Assembly: GCA_945956975.1 (NCBI GenBank)
Contig: CAMFKC010000176.1
Coordinates: 1 to 5,946 of the forward strand
Reading direction: 5' to 3'
From: an uncultured Methylocystaceae bacterium
Lineage (GTDB): Bacteria; Pseudomonadota; Alphaproteobacteria; Rhizobiales; Beijerinckiaceae
Length of the DNA: 5,946 nucleotides
Of this stretch, positions 1 through 5,946 are shown one piece after another. The translations under genes were made by a program, and so were the position numbers. The notes below the pieces were generated by a model that was not told the origin of the DNA, did no database searches, and worked only from the letters and a program-made list of their open reading frames with translations. Within the stretch, counting starts at the first letter, position 1; every line of letters begins with the position of its first letter.

Positions 1-1
1 C

Positions 2-1099
2 GCCGAGGGCAATCCGCTGCCCGAATGCGTCGCGGTCGTGCTCTGGGGTTCCGACAATCTCAAGACCGAAGGCGCGCCGCTCGCCCAGGCGCTGGCGCTG
101 CTCGGCACCAAGCCGCGGCTCGACAGCTACGGGCGCGTCGCTGGCGCGGAGCTGATCCCACTGTCCGAACTCGGCCGCCCCCGCATCGACATTGTCGCGA
201 CGCTCTCGGGCATCTTCCGCGATCTGCTTCCGCAGCAGGTGCGTCTGCTGGCGCAGGCCTGCCAGATGGCCGCCGCAGCCGACGAGCCGCTCGACCAGAA
301 TTTCGTGCGCAAGCATGCGCTGGCGTACCAGGCCGAGCACGGCTGCGATCTCGCCACCGCTTCGCTGCGCGTCTTTTCTAATGCCGAGGGCGCCTATGGC
401 GCCAACGTCAATCACCTGATTGACAGCGGGCGCTGGAACGACGAGGACGAACTGGCCGAGACCTTCGTGCGCCGCAAGGGCTTCGCCTACGACGTCAACG
501 GCCGCGCCATCGCCCATGCCGGCATGCTGAAGTCGACGCTCGGCAGCGTGGATCTCGCCTACCAGAACCTCGACTCGGTCGAGCTCGGCGTCACCACGAT
601 CGACAATTATTTTGACACGCTCGGCGGCATCAGCGGCGCGGTGCGCCGTGCGCGCGGCGGCGTCGCGGCGCCGGTCTATGTCAGCGACCAGACCCAAGGC
701 GCCGGCGTCGTCCGGACGCTCAGCGAACAGGTGGCGCTTGAGACGCGCACCCGCATGCTCAACCCCAAGTGGTACGAGAGCATGCTGAACCACGGCTACG
801 AGGGCGTGCGCCAGATTGAGGCGCATCTCACCAACACGATGGGCTGGTCGGCGACGACGGGCGAAGTGCAGCCCTGGGTCTATCAGCGTCTGACCGAGAC
901 CTTCGTTCTCGATCCCGAGATGCGCGAGCGTCTCGCTTCGCTCAACCCCACGGCTTCCGCGCGGCTCGCCAATCGCCTGCTCGAAGCTCACCACCGCAAT
1001 TACTGGTCGCCCGACGAGGCGACGCTCGCTGACCTCCGGCAGGCCGGCGAGGAACTGGAAGATCGCCTCGAAGGCGTCGACGAGAGGGCGGCCGCATGA
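2..1099 (+). CDS. bchH: Magnesium chelatase subunit H, C-terminal part (5' end outside window)
   Basis: BchH binds protoporphyrin IX and, with the BchI/BchD AAA+ motor, inserts Mg2+ using ATP. This is the committed step toward bacteriochlorophyll, in the cytoplasm. The frame is open from base 2 with no stop, so the gene enters from the left. About 365 residues are visible, roughly the last 30% of a protein usually near 1,200-1,300 residues. Hallmarks of the CobN/Mg-chelatase H C-terminal region are GAYGANVNHLID (389-424), NPKWYE (from 761), GWSATTGEVQPWVYQ (842-886) and NYWSPD (998-1015). An internal GTG at 38 is a valine codon, not a start. The TGA stop overlaps the bchL ATG (ATGA), which suggests translational coupling. 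Aerobic cobaltochelatase CobN is a related alternative, but the motif wording and the bchL/bchM neighbours favour BchH. Nothing in the visible part looks broken. Confidence 0.96.
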   Translation, partial: AEGNPLPECVAVVLWGSDNLKTEGAPLAQALALLGTKPRLDSYGRVAGAELIPLSELGRPRIDIVATLSGIFRDLLPQQVRLLAQACQMAAAADEPLDQNFVRKHALAYQAEHGCDLATASLRVFSNAEGAYGANVNHLIDSGRWNDEDELAETFVRRKGFAYDVNGRAIAHAGMLKSTLGSVDLAYQNLDSVELGVTTIDNYFDTLGGISGAVRRARGGVAAPVYVSDQTQGAGVVRTLSEQVALETRTRMLNPKWYESMLNHGYEGVRQIEAHLTNTMGWSATTGEVQPWVYQRLTETFVLDPEMRERLASLNPTASARLANRLLEAHHRNYWSPDEATLADLRQAGEELEDRLEGVDERAAA

Positions 1100-1995
1100 A
1101 TCTCAACATCCGCATGCCAATCCATAGGCCGCCGCCGGATGGCGAAGGCTCCGTTCAGGTCAAGCTCGACCCGAACGTCAAGATCGGCAACGCCAAGGTC
1201 TTCGCGGTCTACGGCAAGGGCGGGATCGGCAAGTCGACGACGTCCTCGAACCTGTCCGTCGCCTTCTCCATGCTCGGCAAGCGCGTGCTGCAGATCGGCT
1301 GCGACCCCAAGCACGATTCCACTTTCACGCTCACCAAGTCGCTGATGCCCACCGTCATCGACGTGCTCGAAAGCGTGAACTTCCATTCCGAAGAGCTCCG
1401 CGTCGAGGACTTCGTCTATCGCGGCTACAACGGCGTCATGTGCGTGGAAGCCGGCGGCCCGCCGGCCGGCACCGGCTGCGGCGGATATGTCGTCGGCCAG
1501 ACCGTGAAGCTCCTCAAGGAGCATCACCTGCTCGATGAAACCGACGTCGTGATCTTCGACGTTCTCGGCGACGTCGTCTGCGGCGGCTTCGCGGCCCCAC
1601 TGCAGCATGCCGAGCGCGCAATTGTCGTCGCGGCCAACGATTTCGATTCCATCTTCGCGATGAACCGCATCGTCGCCGCCATCAAGGCGAAGTCGAAGAA
1701 TTACGCGGTCCGTCTCGGCGGCGTCATCGTCAACCGCAGCGCCGCCACGGACCAGGTCGACCGCTTCAACGAGGCCGTCGGCATGCAGACGATCGCGCAT
1801 ATCCGCGACGTCGACGACATCCGCAAGAGCCGCCTCAAGAAGGCGACGCTGTTTGAAATGGACTCGACGCCGGCGCTCGAGCAGGTGAAGGCCGAGTACA
1901 TGCGCCTCGCCGCGGCCCTGTGGACCGGCGACACCGAATACAACGCGACGCCGCTGAAGGATCGCGAAATCTTCGATCTCCTGGGCTTCGACTGA
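1096..1995 (+). CDS. bchL: Dark-operative protochlorophyllide reductase, ATP-binding iron-sulfur protein
   Basis: BchL is the NifH-like homodimeric Fe protein. It hydrolyses ATP and passes electrons from its [4Fe-4S] cluster to BchN-BchB, which reduces protochlorophyllide to chlorophyllide without light. At 299 residues it is full length for the family. It shows the P-loop GKGGIGKST (residues 40-48), GCDPKHDST (68-76), and EAGGPPAGTGCGG (118-130) containing Cys128. FDVLGDVVCGG (154-164) contains Cys162. Cys128 and Cys162 are the expected cluster ligands, with NifH-like spacing. DGEGSVQV (15-22) in the N-terminal tail and the C-terminal REIFDLLGFD are typical of BchL rather than NifH or the related BchX. 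The ATG overlaps the bchH stop, and a GAGG at 1084-1087 lies 8 bases ahead of it. BchN and BchB are not in the window; in related clusters they lie upstream of bchH. Being oxygen-sensitive, the enzyme needs low oxygen. Confidence 0.97.
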   Translation: MNLNIRMPIHRPPPDGEGSVQVKLDPNVKIGNAKVFAVYGKGGIGKSTTSSNLSVAFSMLGKRVLQIGCDPKHDSTFTLTKSLMPTVIDVLESVNFHSEELRVEDFVYRGYNGVMCVEAGGPPAGTGCGGYVVGQTVKLLKEHHLLDETDVVIFDVLGDVVCGGFAAPLQHAERAIVVAANDFDSIFAMNRIVAAIKAKSKNYAVRLGGVIVNRSAATDQVDRFNEAVGMQTIAHIRDVDDIRKSRLKKATLFEMDSTPALEQVKAEYMRLAAALWTGDTEYNATPLKDREIFDLLGFD

Positions 1996-1996
1996 C

Positions 1997-2701
1997 ATGC
2001 AGCAGACGCTCTCCTACCAGCACCGCCGCGGCGAATTGCAGGTCTATTTCGACCGCACCGCCGCCGACGCCTGGGCGAAGCTGACCTCGGACGCGCCGGT
2101 CGGCCGCATCCGCGCCACCGTGCGCGCGGGCCGCGACCAGATGCGCGCGACGCTACTCAACTGGCTGCCGGCCGATCTCACCGGCTGCCGCCTGCTCGAC
2201 GCCGGCTGCGGCACGGGAGCGCTGGCGGTCGAAGCCGCAAAGCGCGGCGCGCATGTCACGGCAATCGACATCTCGCCGACGCTGGTCAACCTGGCCCGCG
2301 AGCGCATTCCGCAGGACATCGGCCGCGGCAATATCGACTTCCGCGTCGGCGACATGCTCGATCCCGAACTCGGCTGGTTCGACCATGTCGTCGCCATGGA
2401 TTCGCTCATCCACTACAAGGCCAGCGACATCGCCCGCACGCTGTCGGCCATCGCTGCGCGCTGCTCGGGCTCAATCGTCTTCACCTTCGCACCGCGTACG
2501 CCCGCGCTCACCGCCATGCACACGGTCGGCCGGCTGTTTCCGCGCTCGGACCGCGCGCCGGCCATCGAGCCGGTGACAGAAGCGACGCTCCGCGGCCTCT
2601 TCGCGGACGATGCGCATCTGTCCGGCTGGCGCGCGCATCGCACGCGCCGCGTCGCGGGCGGCTTCTACATCTCCCAAGCCATGGAGCTGACGCGGGCATG
2701 A
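1997..2701 (+). CDS. bchM: Mg-protoporphyrin IX O-methyltransferase
   Basis: BchM transfers methyl from S-adenosylmethionine to the C13 propionate of Mg-protoporphyrin IX, the step right after the chelatase that includes BchH (EC 2.1.1.11). The 234-residue product is normal length. It is a class I Rossmann methyltransferase. The N-terminal family segment begins YFDRTAADAW (residues 17-26). SAM motif I is LDAGCGTG (67-74), and the acidic residue after strand 2 is Asp91 in HVTAIDIS. FDHVVAMDSLIHY (128-140) is the post-motif characteristic of BchM/ChlM. The start lies one base after the bchL stop (TGA-C-ATG) and has no visible Shine-Dalgarno, so initiation probably depends on ribosomes finishing bchL. 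The stop overlaps the lhaA ATG. Pathway context with bchH makes the assignment firm, although substrate specificity is inferred from family membership. Confidence 0.96.
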   Translation: MQQTLSYQHRRGELQVYFDRTAADAWAKLTSDAPVGRIRATVRAGRDQMRATLLNWLPADLTGCRLLDAGCGTGALAVEAAKRGAHVTAIDISPTLVNLARERIPQDIGRGNIDFRVGDMLDPELGWFDHVVAMDSLIHYKASDIARTLSAIAARCSGSIVFTFAPRTPALTAMHTVGRLFPRSDRAPAIEPVTEATLRGLFADDAHLSGWRAHRTRRVAGGFYISQAMELTRA

Positions 2702-4131
2702 GCAGCGTCAACGACAGGATCGCACGCAACTGGATGCGCATCGGCGCGCGCTTCCTGCCGTTCGCCGATGCGGCGACGGCGGAAGTGCCGATGTCGCGCC
2801 TGCTGCGCCTGTCGCTGTTCCAGGTCACCGTCGGCATGGCGCTCGTGCTCATCATCGGCACGCTCAACCGCGTCATGATCGTCGAGCTCGGCGTGCCCGC
2901 GACGCTCGTCGCGGTCATGGTCGCCCTGCCACTGGTCTTCGCGCCGCTGCGCGCCGTCATCGGCCATCGTTCGGACTATCACCGCTCCGTGCTCGGCTGG
3001 CGCCGCGTGCCCTATCTCTGGCTCGGCACGATGGTGCAGTTCGGCGGCTTCGCCATCATGCCCTTCGCACTGATCCTGCTGTCGGGCGACAGCAATGCGC
3101 CGGACTGGGTCGGCAAGGCCGCCGCAGGCCTCGCCTTCCTGCTCGTCGGCGTCGGCATGCACACGGTCCAGACGGTCGGCCTCGCGCTCGCCACCGATCT
3201 CACGCCGAAGGAAAAGCACCCGCAAGTCGTCGCCCTGCTCTGCGTCATGCTGCTGGTCGGCATGATCGCCACCGCGCTGATCTTCGGCGCGCTGCTGCAT
3301 GATTTCTCGCAGCTCCGCCTCATCCGCGTGGTGCAGGGCGCGGCCGTCGCCACCATGGCGATCAATATTGCGGCGCTGTGGAAGCAGGAGGCGCGCAATC
3401 CCGCCCGCACCGCGATAAATCGCGAGATCCCGAGCTTCCGCGCGTGCTGGAACGAATTCGCCAGCGCCCGCCATGCGAGCCGAGGCCTGCTCGCCGTCGG
3501 CCTTGGCACGATCGGTTTCAGCCTGCAGGACATCCTGCTTGAACCCTACGGCGGACAGATCCTGCATCTGACGGTATCGCAGACCACCGCGCTCACCGCG
3601 GCCATGGCGGTCGGCGGCCTCTTCGGCTTCGTGCTCGCCGCGCGCTGGCTCGGCGCTGGCTCCGATCCCTATCGCGTCGCAGCCGCCGGCGTGCTGGTCG
3701 GCCTCGTCGCCTTTTCCTGCCTCATCTTTTCCGCGCCACTGCATTCCACCGCTCTGTTCGCTTCGGGCGTGATTCTCATCGGGCTTGGCGGCGGCGTGTT
3801 CGGCCATGCGACGTTGACAGCGGCCATGGGCGCAGCGGATCGGCATCATGTCGGCTTCGTGCTCGGCGTATGGGGCACGGTGCAGTCCCTAGCAGCCGGC
3901 GGCGCAATCGCATTCGGCGGCGTGCTGCGGGACGGAGTCGCGCATCTGGCGGCGTCCGGCGCGCTCGGGCCTGCGCTGCGCGGCGAGGCGACGGGCTACG
4001 TCTTCGTCTACCACGCCGAGATTTTCCTGCTGTTCCTGGCGCTCGTCGCCATCGGACCGCTGGTCCGCCTTCGTCACATCGCGCAGCGCGACGCTGCGCG
4101 CGGTTCCACTCTCGTCGAATTGCGTCAGTAG
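2698..4131 (+). CDS. lhaA: Light-harvesting 1 complex assembly protein, PucC/LhaA family
   Basis: This is a polytopic inner-membrane protein of the PucC (BCD) branch of the major facilitator superfamily, which in Rhodobacter supports LH1 antenna assembly and may deliver bacteriochlorophyll. At 477 residues it matches the usual family length. It alternates hydrophobic segments and short charged loops, consistent with about 12 helices, the first near residues 38-55. Family motifs seen are LNRVMIVELGVP (56-67), HRSDYHRSVLGWRRVPYLW (90-108), ATDLTPKEKHPQ (165-176) and QDILLEPYGG (277-286). The last is a PucC signature. The ATG overlaps the bchM stop, with only a weak GGAG at 2683-2686, 11 bases away. 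Position directly before puhA is the standard place for lhaA rather than pucC, which sits with LH2 genes. The exact role, chaperone or pigment carrier, is not settled by sequence. The 3' end carries two inverted repeats, listed separately. Confidence 0.93.
   Translation: MSSVNDRIARNWMRIGARFLPFADAATAEVPMSRLLRLSLFQVTVGMALVLIIGTLNRVMIVELGVPATLVAVMVALPLVFAPLRAVIGHRSDYHRSVLGWRRVPYLWLGTMVQFGGFAIMPFALILLSGDSNAPDWVGKAAAGLAFLLVGVGMHTVQTVGLALATDLTPKEKHPQVVALLCVMLLVGMIATALIFGALLHDFSQLRLIRVVQGAAVATMAINIAALWKQEARNPARTAINREIPSFRACWNEFASARHASRGLLAVGLGTIGFSLQDILLEPYGGQILHLTVSQTTALTAAMAVGGLFGFVLAARWLGAGSDPYRVAAAGVLVGLVAFSCLIFSAPLHSTALFASGVILIGLGGGVFGHATLTAAMGAADRHHVGFVLGVWGTVQSLAAGGAIAFGGVLRDGVAHLAASGALGPALRGEATGYVFVYHAEIFLLFLALVAIGPLVRLRHIAQRDAARGSTLVELRQ
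3814..3819 (+). promoter_or_regulatory. Possible -35 box of an internal puhA promoter (tentative)
   Basis: A perfect TTGACA lies inside lhaA, about 330 bases before the puhA start. The family precedent is that puhA in Rhodobacter capsulatus is also transcribed from a promoter inside the preceding lhaA gene. Against it, no good -10 box follows at 16-18 bases; the best available sequence near 3838 is GATCGG. Another TTGACA occurs at 612-617 in bchH, apparently by chance. In favour, this is one of only two TTG leucine codons I find in lhaA. Treat it as a candidate only. Confidence 0.2.
4080..4100 (+). repeat. Inverted repeat, 9-bp stem with 3-base loop, in the lhaA 3' end
   Basis: CGCGCAGCG at 4080-4088 is the exact reverse complement of CGCTGCGCG at 4092-4100, around the loop CGA. 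Eight of the nine pairs are G-C, so an RNA hairpin here would be strong. It lies in lhaA codons, 51 bases before the puhA ATG. No run of T follows, so it is not an intrinsic terminator. It may act in mRNA processing or protection of the puhA segment, or be a by-product of GC-rich coding sequence. Confidence 0.5.
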
Positions 4132-4137
4132 ACGCAA
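4120..4137 (+). repeat. Inverted repeat straddling the lhaA stop, just before the puhA ribosome site
   Basis: TTGCGTC at 4120-4126 pairs exactly with GACGCAA at 4131-4137, leaving the loop AGTA. The lhaA stop TAG (4129-4131) lies in the loop and the first base of the right arm. The right arm lies mostly in the non-coding gap, so its complementarity cannot come from lhaA coding constraint. The hairpin ends two bases before the AGGAGG and does not cover it, so it would leave the ribosome site exposed while marking a 5' boundary for puhA mRNA. Confidence 0.55.
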
Positions 4138-4139
4138 AC

Positions 4140-4145
4140 AGGAGG
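4140..4145 (+). promoter_or_regulatory. Strong Shine-Dalgarno of puhA
   Basis: AGGAGG, followed by T, sits 5 bases before the puhA ATG at 4151. It is the only near-perfect ribosome site in the window; the other starts have weak or absent sites and lean on stop/start overlap. This fits independent, high-level translation of a structural reaction-centre protein needed in larger amounts than the upstream enzymes. Confidence 0.9.
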
Positions 4146-4150
4146 TCGTC

Positions 4151-4912
4151 ATGGGCGCAATTGTTGGTTCGATCGACCTGGCGCAGGTCGTTCTTTACAT
4201 GTTCTGGATCTTCTTCGCCGGGCTGATTTTCTATCTCCGCCGCGAAGACAAGCGCGAAGGCTATCCGCTGGAATCCGATCGCGGCGGCCGCGTGGCGGTG
4301 CAGGGTTTCCCCTCCATCCCCACGCCGAAGGCGTTCCGCATGGCGTCGGGCGAGACGCTCTACCGTCCCGACCGCAAGGCGGACACCCGTCCCGTCAATG
4401 CGCAACCCATCGCCAAATGGCCTGGCGCTCCGCTCGAGCCGAACGGCGCCCCCATGCTGGCCGGCGTCGGCCCCGGCGCCTTCGCCGAGCGCGAGGACAG
4501 ACCGGAGATGACATCGGAAGGCCATCCCTCGATCGTGCCGATGCGCTTCGAACCGCTCGCCTCGATCGACCCCAACGACGCTGATCCGCGCGGGATGAAT
4601 GTCATTGCCGCTGATCGCGCCAAGGCGGGCGTCGTCGCCGATCTCTGGATCGACCGCGGTGAGCCGCAGATCCGCTACATCGAGGTCGAGACCAATTCCG
4701 GCAAGCATGTTTTGGTTCCGATGGTCTTCACCATGATCGACGGCTACAGCAAGACCGTGAAGGTCGACGCGATCCTGGCCAGCCAGTTCGATGCGGCGCC
4801 AACGACGGCCAAGCCGGACCAGATCACCAAGCGCGAGGAAGACCGCATCAGCGGCTATTTCGGCGCCGGTCTGCTCTACGCCACGCCCAAGCGCACCGGA
4901 GACGTTCTATGA
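4151..4912 (+). CDS. puhA: Photosynthetic reaction centre H subunit
   Basis: PuhA is the H subunit that caps the L/M core on the cytoplasmic side. It stabilises the quinone sites and supplies the proton route to QB. At 253 residues it is close to the usual 250-260. One membrane helix (about residues 10-29, with YMFWIFFAGLIFYL) is followed by the basic stop-transfer RREDKREGYPLE (30-41), typical of RC-H with the N terminus periplasmic. GVGP (105-108), the IEVE segment (177-180) inside the PRC-barrel-like domain, and the C-terminal EEDRISGYFGAGLLYATPKR (229-248) are family landmarks. The tail ends soon after, a little shorter than in Rhodobacter. The start is set by AGGAGG 5 bases upstream, 19 bases after lhaA. 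The stop overlaps the puhB ATG. Presence of puhA shows a type 2 reaction-centre phototroph; pufL and pufM must lie elsewhere. Confidence 0.97.
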   Translation: MGAIVGSIDLAQVVLYMFWIFFAGLIFYLRREDKREGYPLESDRGGRVAVQGFPSIPTPKAFRMASGETLYRPDRKADTRPVNAQPIAKWPGAPLEPNGAPMLAGVGPGAFAEREDRPEMTSEGHPSIVPMRFEPLASIDPNDADPRGMNVIAADRAKAGVVADLWIDRGEPQIRYIEVETNSGKHVLVPMVFTMIDGYSKTVKVDAILASQFDAAPTTAKPDQITKREEDRISGYFGAGLLYATPKRTGDVL

Positions 4913-5559
4913 GCGAGTTCGAGCGGGACGTCGCCCCGGGTCTTCCCGAGGCCCTGCCCGATGGCGAGCGCGTCCTCCTGCAGACGCGTCCGTCCTGGCG
5001 CAGCCTTGCCATCCACGCGTTCCACGCGCGCAAGATCGCCGTCTATTGCGCCGCGATGCTGGCATGGCGCGTCGGCGCCGCAATGGCCGCCGGCAAGAGC
5101 GCCGGCGCGGCGCTCGCCGATGGCGCGATGGTCGCGCCGCTGGCGGTTCTCGGCGTTCTCCTGCCGATTGCGCTGGCGTGGGCCTATGCGCGCACGACCA
5201 TCTATACGATCACCGACAGGCGCGTGGTGCTGCGCACGGGCGTGGCCCTGCCGATGACCTTCAACCTGCCCTACAAGCAGATCGATTCTGCCGCGCTGCG
5301 CAGCTTCGCCGACGGAACGGGCGACATTCCGCTGAAACTTTCCGGCGGAACTCGCCTTGCCTTCGCGCATCTCTGGCCGAGCGCGCGTCCGTGGCGAATC
5401 AACAATCCCGAGCCGATGCTGCGCGCCCTGCCCGACGCGGAAACCGTGGCGCAGACGCTCGGTCGCGCGCTTGCCGCCGTGCATGGCGTCTCGCCGACGA
5501 TCCAGGAGGCGGCGTCCGCGCCCCAGCCCAAGAAGCAACTGGAAACAGCGGCGGCCTGA
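4909..5559 (+). CDS. puhB: Photosynthetic reaction centre assembly protein PuhB (PH-like domain)
   Basis: PuhB is a membrane protein that aids reaction-centre assembly in Rhodobacter, thought to act on the H subunit or RC intermediates. Its 216 residues match the family, about 213 in Rhodobacter. An N-terminal stretch with LPDGERVLLQTRPSW (16-30) precedes two hydrophobic segments (about 43-60 and 74-94). A bacterial PH-like domain follows, starting TTIYTITDRRVVLRTG (96-111), with LPYKQIDSA (120-128). The motif HLWPSARPWRI (154-164) is a PuhB hallmark. The end is a Pro/Ala/Gln-rich, likely disordered tail. The ATG overlaps the puhA stop, and GGAG at 4898-4901 lies 7 bases ahead, so coupled translation with puhA is likely. 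A generic PH-domain membrane protein is the alternative, but position and motifs argue for PuhB. Confidence 0.93.
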   Translation: MSEFERDVAPGLPEALPDGERVLLQTRPSWRSLAIHAFHARKIAVYCAAMLAWRVGAAMAAGKSAGAALADGAMVAPLAVLGVLLPIALAWAYARTTIYTITDRRVVLRTGVALPMTFNLPYKQIDSAALRSFADGTGDIPLKLSGGTRLAFAHLWPSARPWRINNPEPMLRALPDAETVAQTLGRALAAVHGVSPTIQEAASAPQPKKQLETAAA

Positions 5560-5560
5560 C

Positions 5561-5946
5561 ATGACCCACGTCATTCCCGATCACGACGACGAAATCCGCG
5601 TTCCCCGCGGCGCGCTCCGCGCGGCCGCGGCGATCGTCGTCATCGCGATCGGAGCAGCGGGGTTCGCGCGCATCAGCGGCTTGGGCCGCAGTTCCCTGCC
5701 GGCCTCTGCGCCGGTCGAGCAGCGCGCGCTGCTCTTCGAGGATCGCGCCGACGGCGCGGTCGTGGTGCGCGAGGCGGTGGGCAAAGCCGTCCTCGACGTC
5801 ATCCAGCCCGGCGCCTTCGGCTTCGTGCGTGTCGCCATGCGCGGCATGGCGCGCGACCGCAAGATCCACGGCGTGGGCGCCGAATACCCATTCATGCTGA
5901 CGCGCTGGGCCGACCATCGCGTCACGCTCGACGATCCCGAGACGGG
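5561..5946 (+). CDS. puhC: Photosynthetic complex assembly protein PuhC, N-terminal part (3' end outside window)
   Basis: PuhC is a small single-span membrane protein that helps form or organise the RC-LH1 core in Rhodobacter. The frame opens at ATG 5561 and runs off the window without a stop, giving 128 full codons of a protein usually about 150-160 residues. A charged N terminus (MTHVIPDHDDEIRVPRG) precedes one hydrophobic helix (about residues 18-36). The soluble domain follows, with RALLFEDRADGAVVV (55-69), QPGAFGFVRVAMRGMAR (82-98), PFMLTRWADHRVTLDDPETG beginning at residue 110. The domain wording and the place after puhB identify it. The start is one base after the puhB stop (TGA-C-ATG) with no clear Shine-Dalgarno, the same arrangement as bchL/bchM, so translation is probably coupled. 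The next in-frame ATG is at residue 93, far too late to be the start. Confidence 0.9.
   Translation, partial: MTHVIPDHDDEIRVPRGALRAAAAIVVIAIGAAGFARISGLGRSSLPASAPVEQRALLFEDRADGAVVVREAVGKAVLDVIQPGAFGFVRVAMRGMARDRKIHGVGAEYPFMLTRWADHRVTLDDPET

Noticed and set aside
612..617. TTGACA in bchH as a promoter for bchL
   Set aside because: It encodes part of the NYFDTLGG segment, has no plausible -10 box downstream, and lies nearly 500 bases from the next start.
1450..1466. Near-continuous 8-bp palindrome in bchL
   Set aside because: It encodes the invariant AGGPPAG cluster-loop segment; glycine and proline codons in a GC-rich genome produce such symmetry, and a one-base loop cannot form a full hairpin.
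1000..1998. Minus-strand reading frame (332 codons) opposite bchL
   Set aside because: It mirrors almost exactly the extent of bchL, where strong codon bias suppresses stops on the other strand; no domain is visible.
2665..3849. Long minus-strand reading frame (394 codons) opposite lhaA
   Set aside because: It is antisense to a clear PucC-family gene, is rich in His/Asp/Arg/Ala/Gln as expected for the complement of high-GC code, and shows no recognisable motif.
3776..4708. Minus-strand reading frame (310 codons) across the lhaA/puhA junction
   Set aside because: It overlaps two well-supported genes, its Arg-rich composition is typical of a shadow frame, and it has no motif or ribosome-site support.
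5097..5115. 8-bp inverted repeat with 3-base loop in puhB
   Set aside because: It lies mid-gene in an Ala/Gly-rich coding stretch, away from any junction. I use it as a gauge of how often such stems arise by chance here.
1..5946. PpsR/CrtJ operator (TGT-N12-ACA)
   Set aside because: I looked at the TGT occurrences and found none with ACA at the required spacing. The scan was by eye, but such sites would be expected upstream of the operon's first gene, outside this window.

Overview
The window is a dense, single-strand block of a purple-bacterial photosynthesis gene cluster. Seven genes lie head to tail on the + strand: bchH (3' part), bchL, bchM, lhaA, puhA, puhB and puhC (5' part). The DNA is GC-rich, roughly two thirds by eye. 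This gene order is the familiar tail of the alphaproteobacterial bch-puh superoperon (Rhodobacter, Rhodopseudomonas and relatives). A phototrophic alphaproteobacterium is therefore the best reading, perhaps Hyphomicrobiales from the general look of PuhA, but genus cannot be decided by eye.

Left part (1-2701): bacteriochlorophyll synthesis. BchH is the porphyrin-binding subunit of magnesium chelatase. BchM methylates the resulting Mg-protoporphyrin IX. BchL is the nitrogenase-like ATP-driven reductant of protochlorophyllide reductase. Middle (2698-4131): LhaA, a PucC-family membrane protein for light-harvesting 1 assembly and probably pigment delivery. Right part (4151-5946): PuhA, the reaction-centre H subunit, followed by the assembly factors PuhB and PuhC. 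The order thus runs from pigment synthesis through pigment handling to reaction-centre building and assembly.

Packing is extreme. Three junctions are ATGA stop/start overlaps (bchH/bchL, bchM/lhaA, puhA/puhB). Two are TGA-C-ATG with one spacer base (bchL/bchM, puhB/puhC). The only real gap is the 19 bases before puhA. It carries the only textbook Shine-Dalgarno in the window and sits beside two tight inverted repeats at the end of lhaA. That junction, with a possible internal promoter about 330 bases upstream inside lhaA, is the most interesting non-coding structure here.

I see no mobile element, CRISPR array, tRNA, rRNA or gene-free stretch, and no sign of a novel system. The genes are well-known families, and the long minus-strand reading frames are shadows of high-GC coding sequence.
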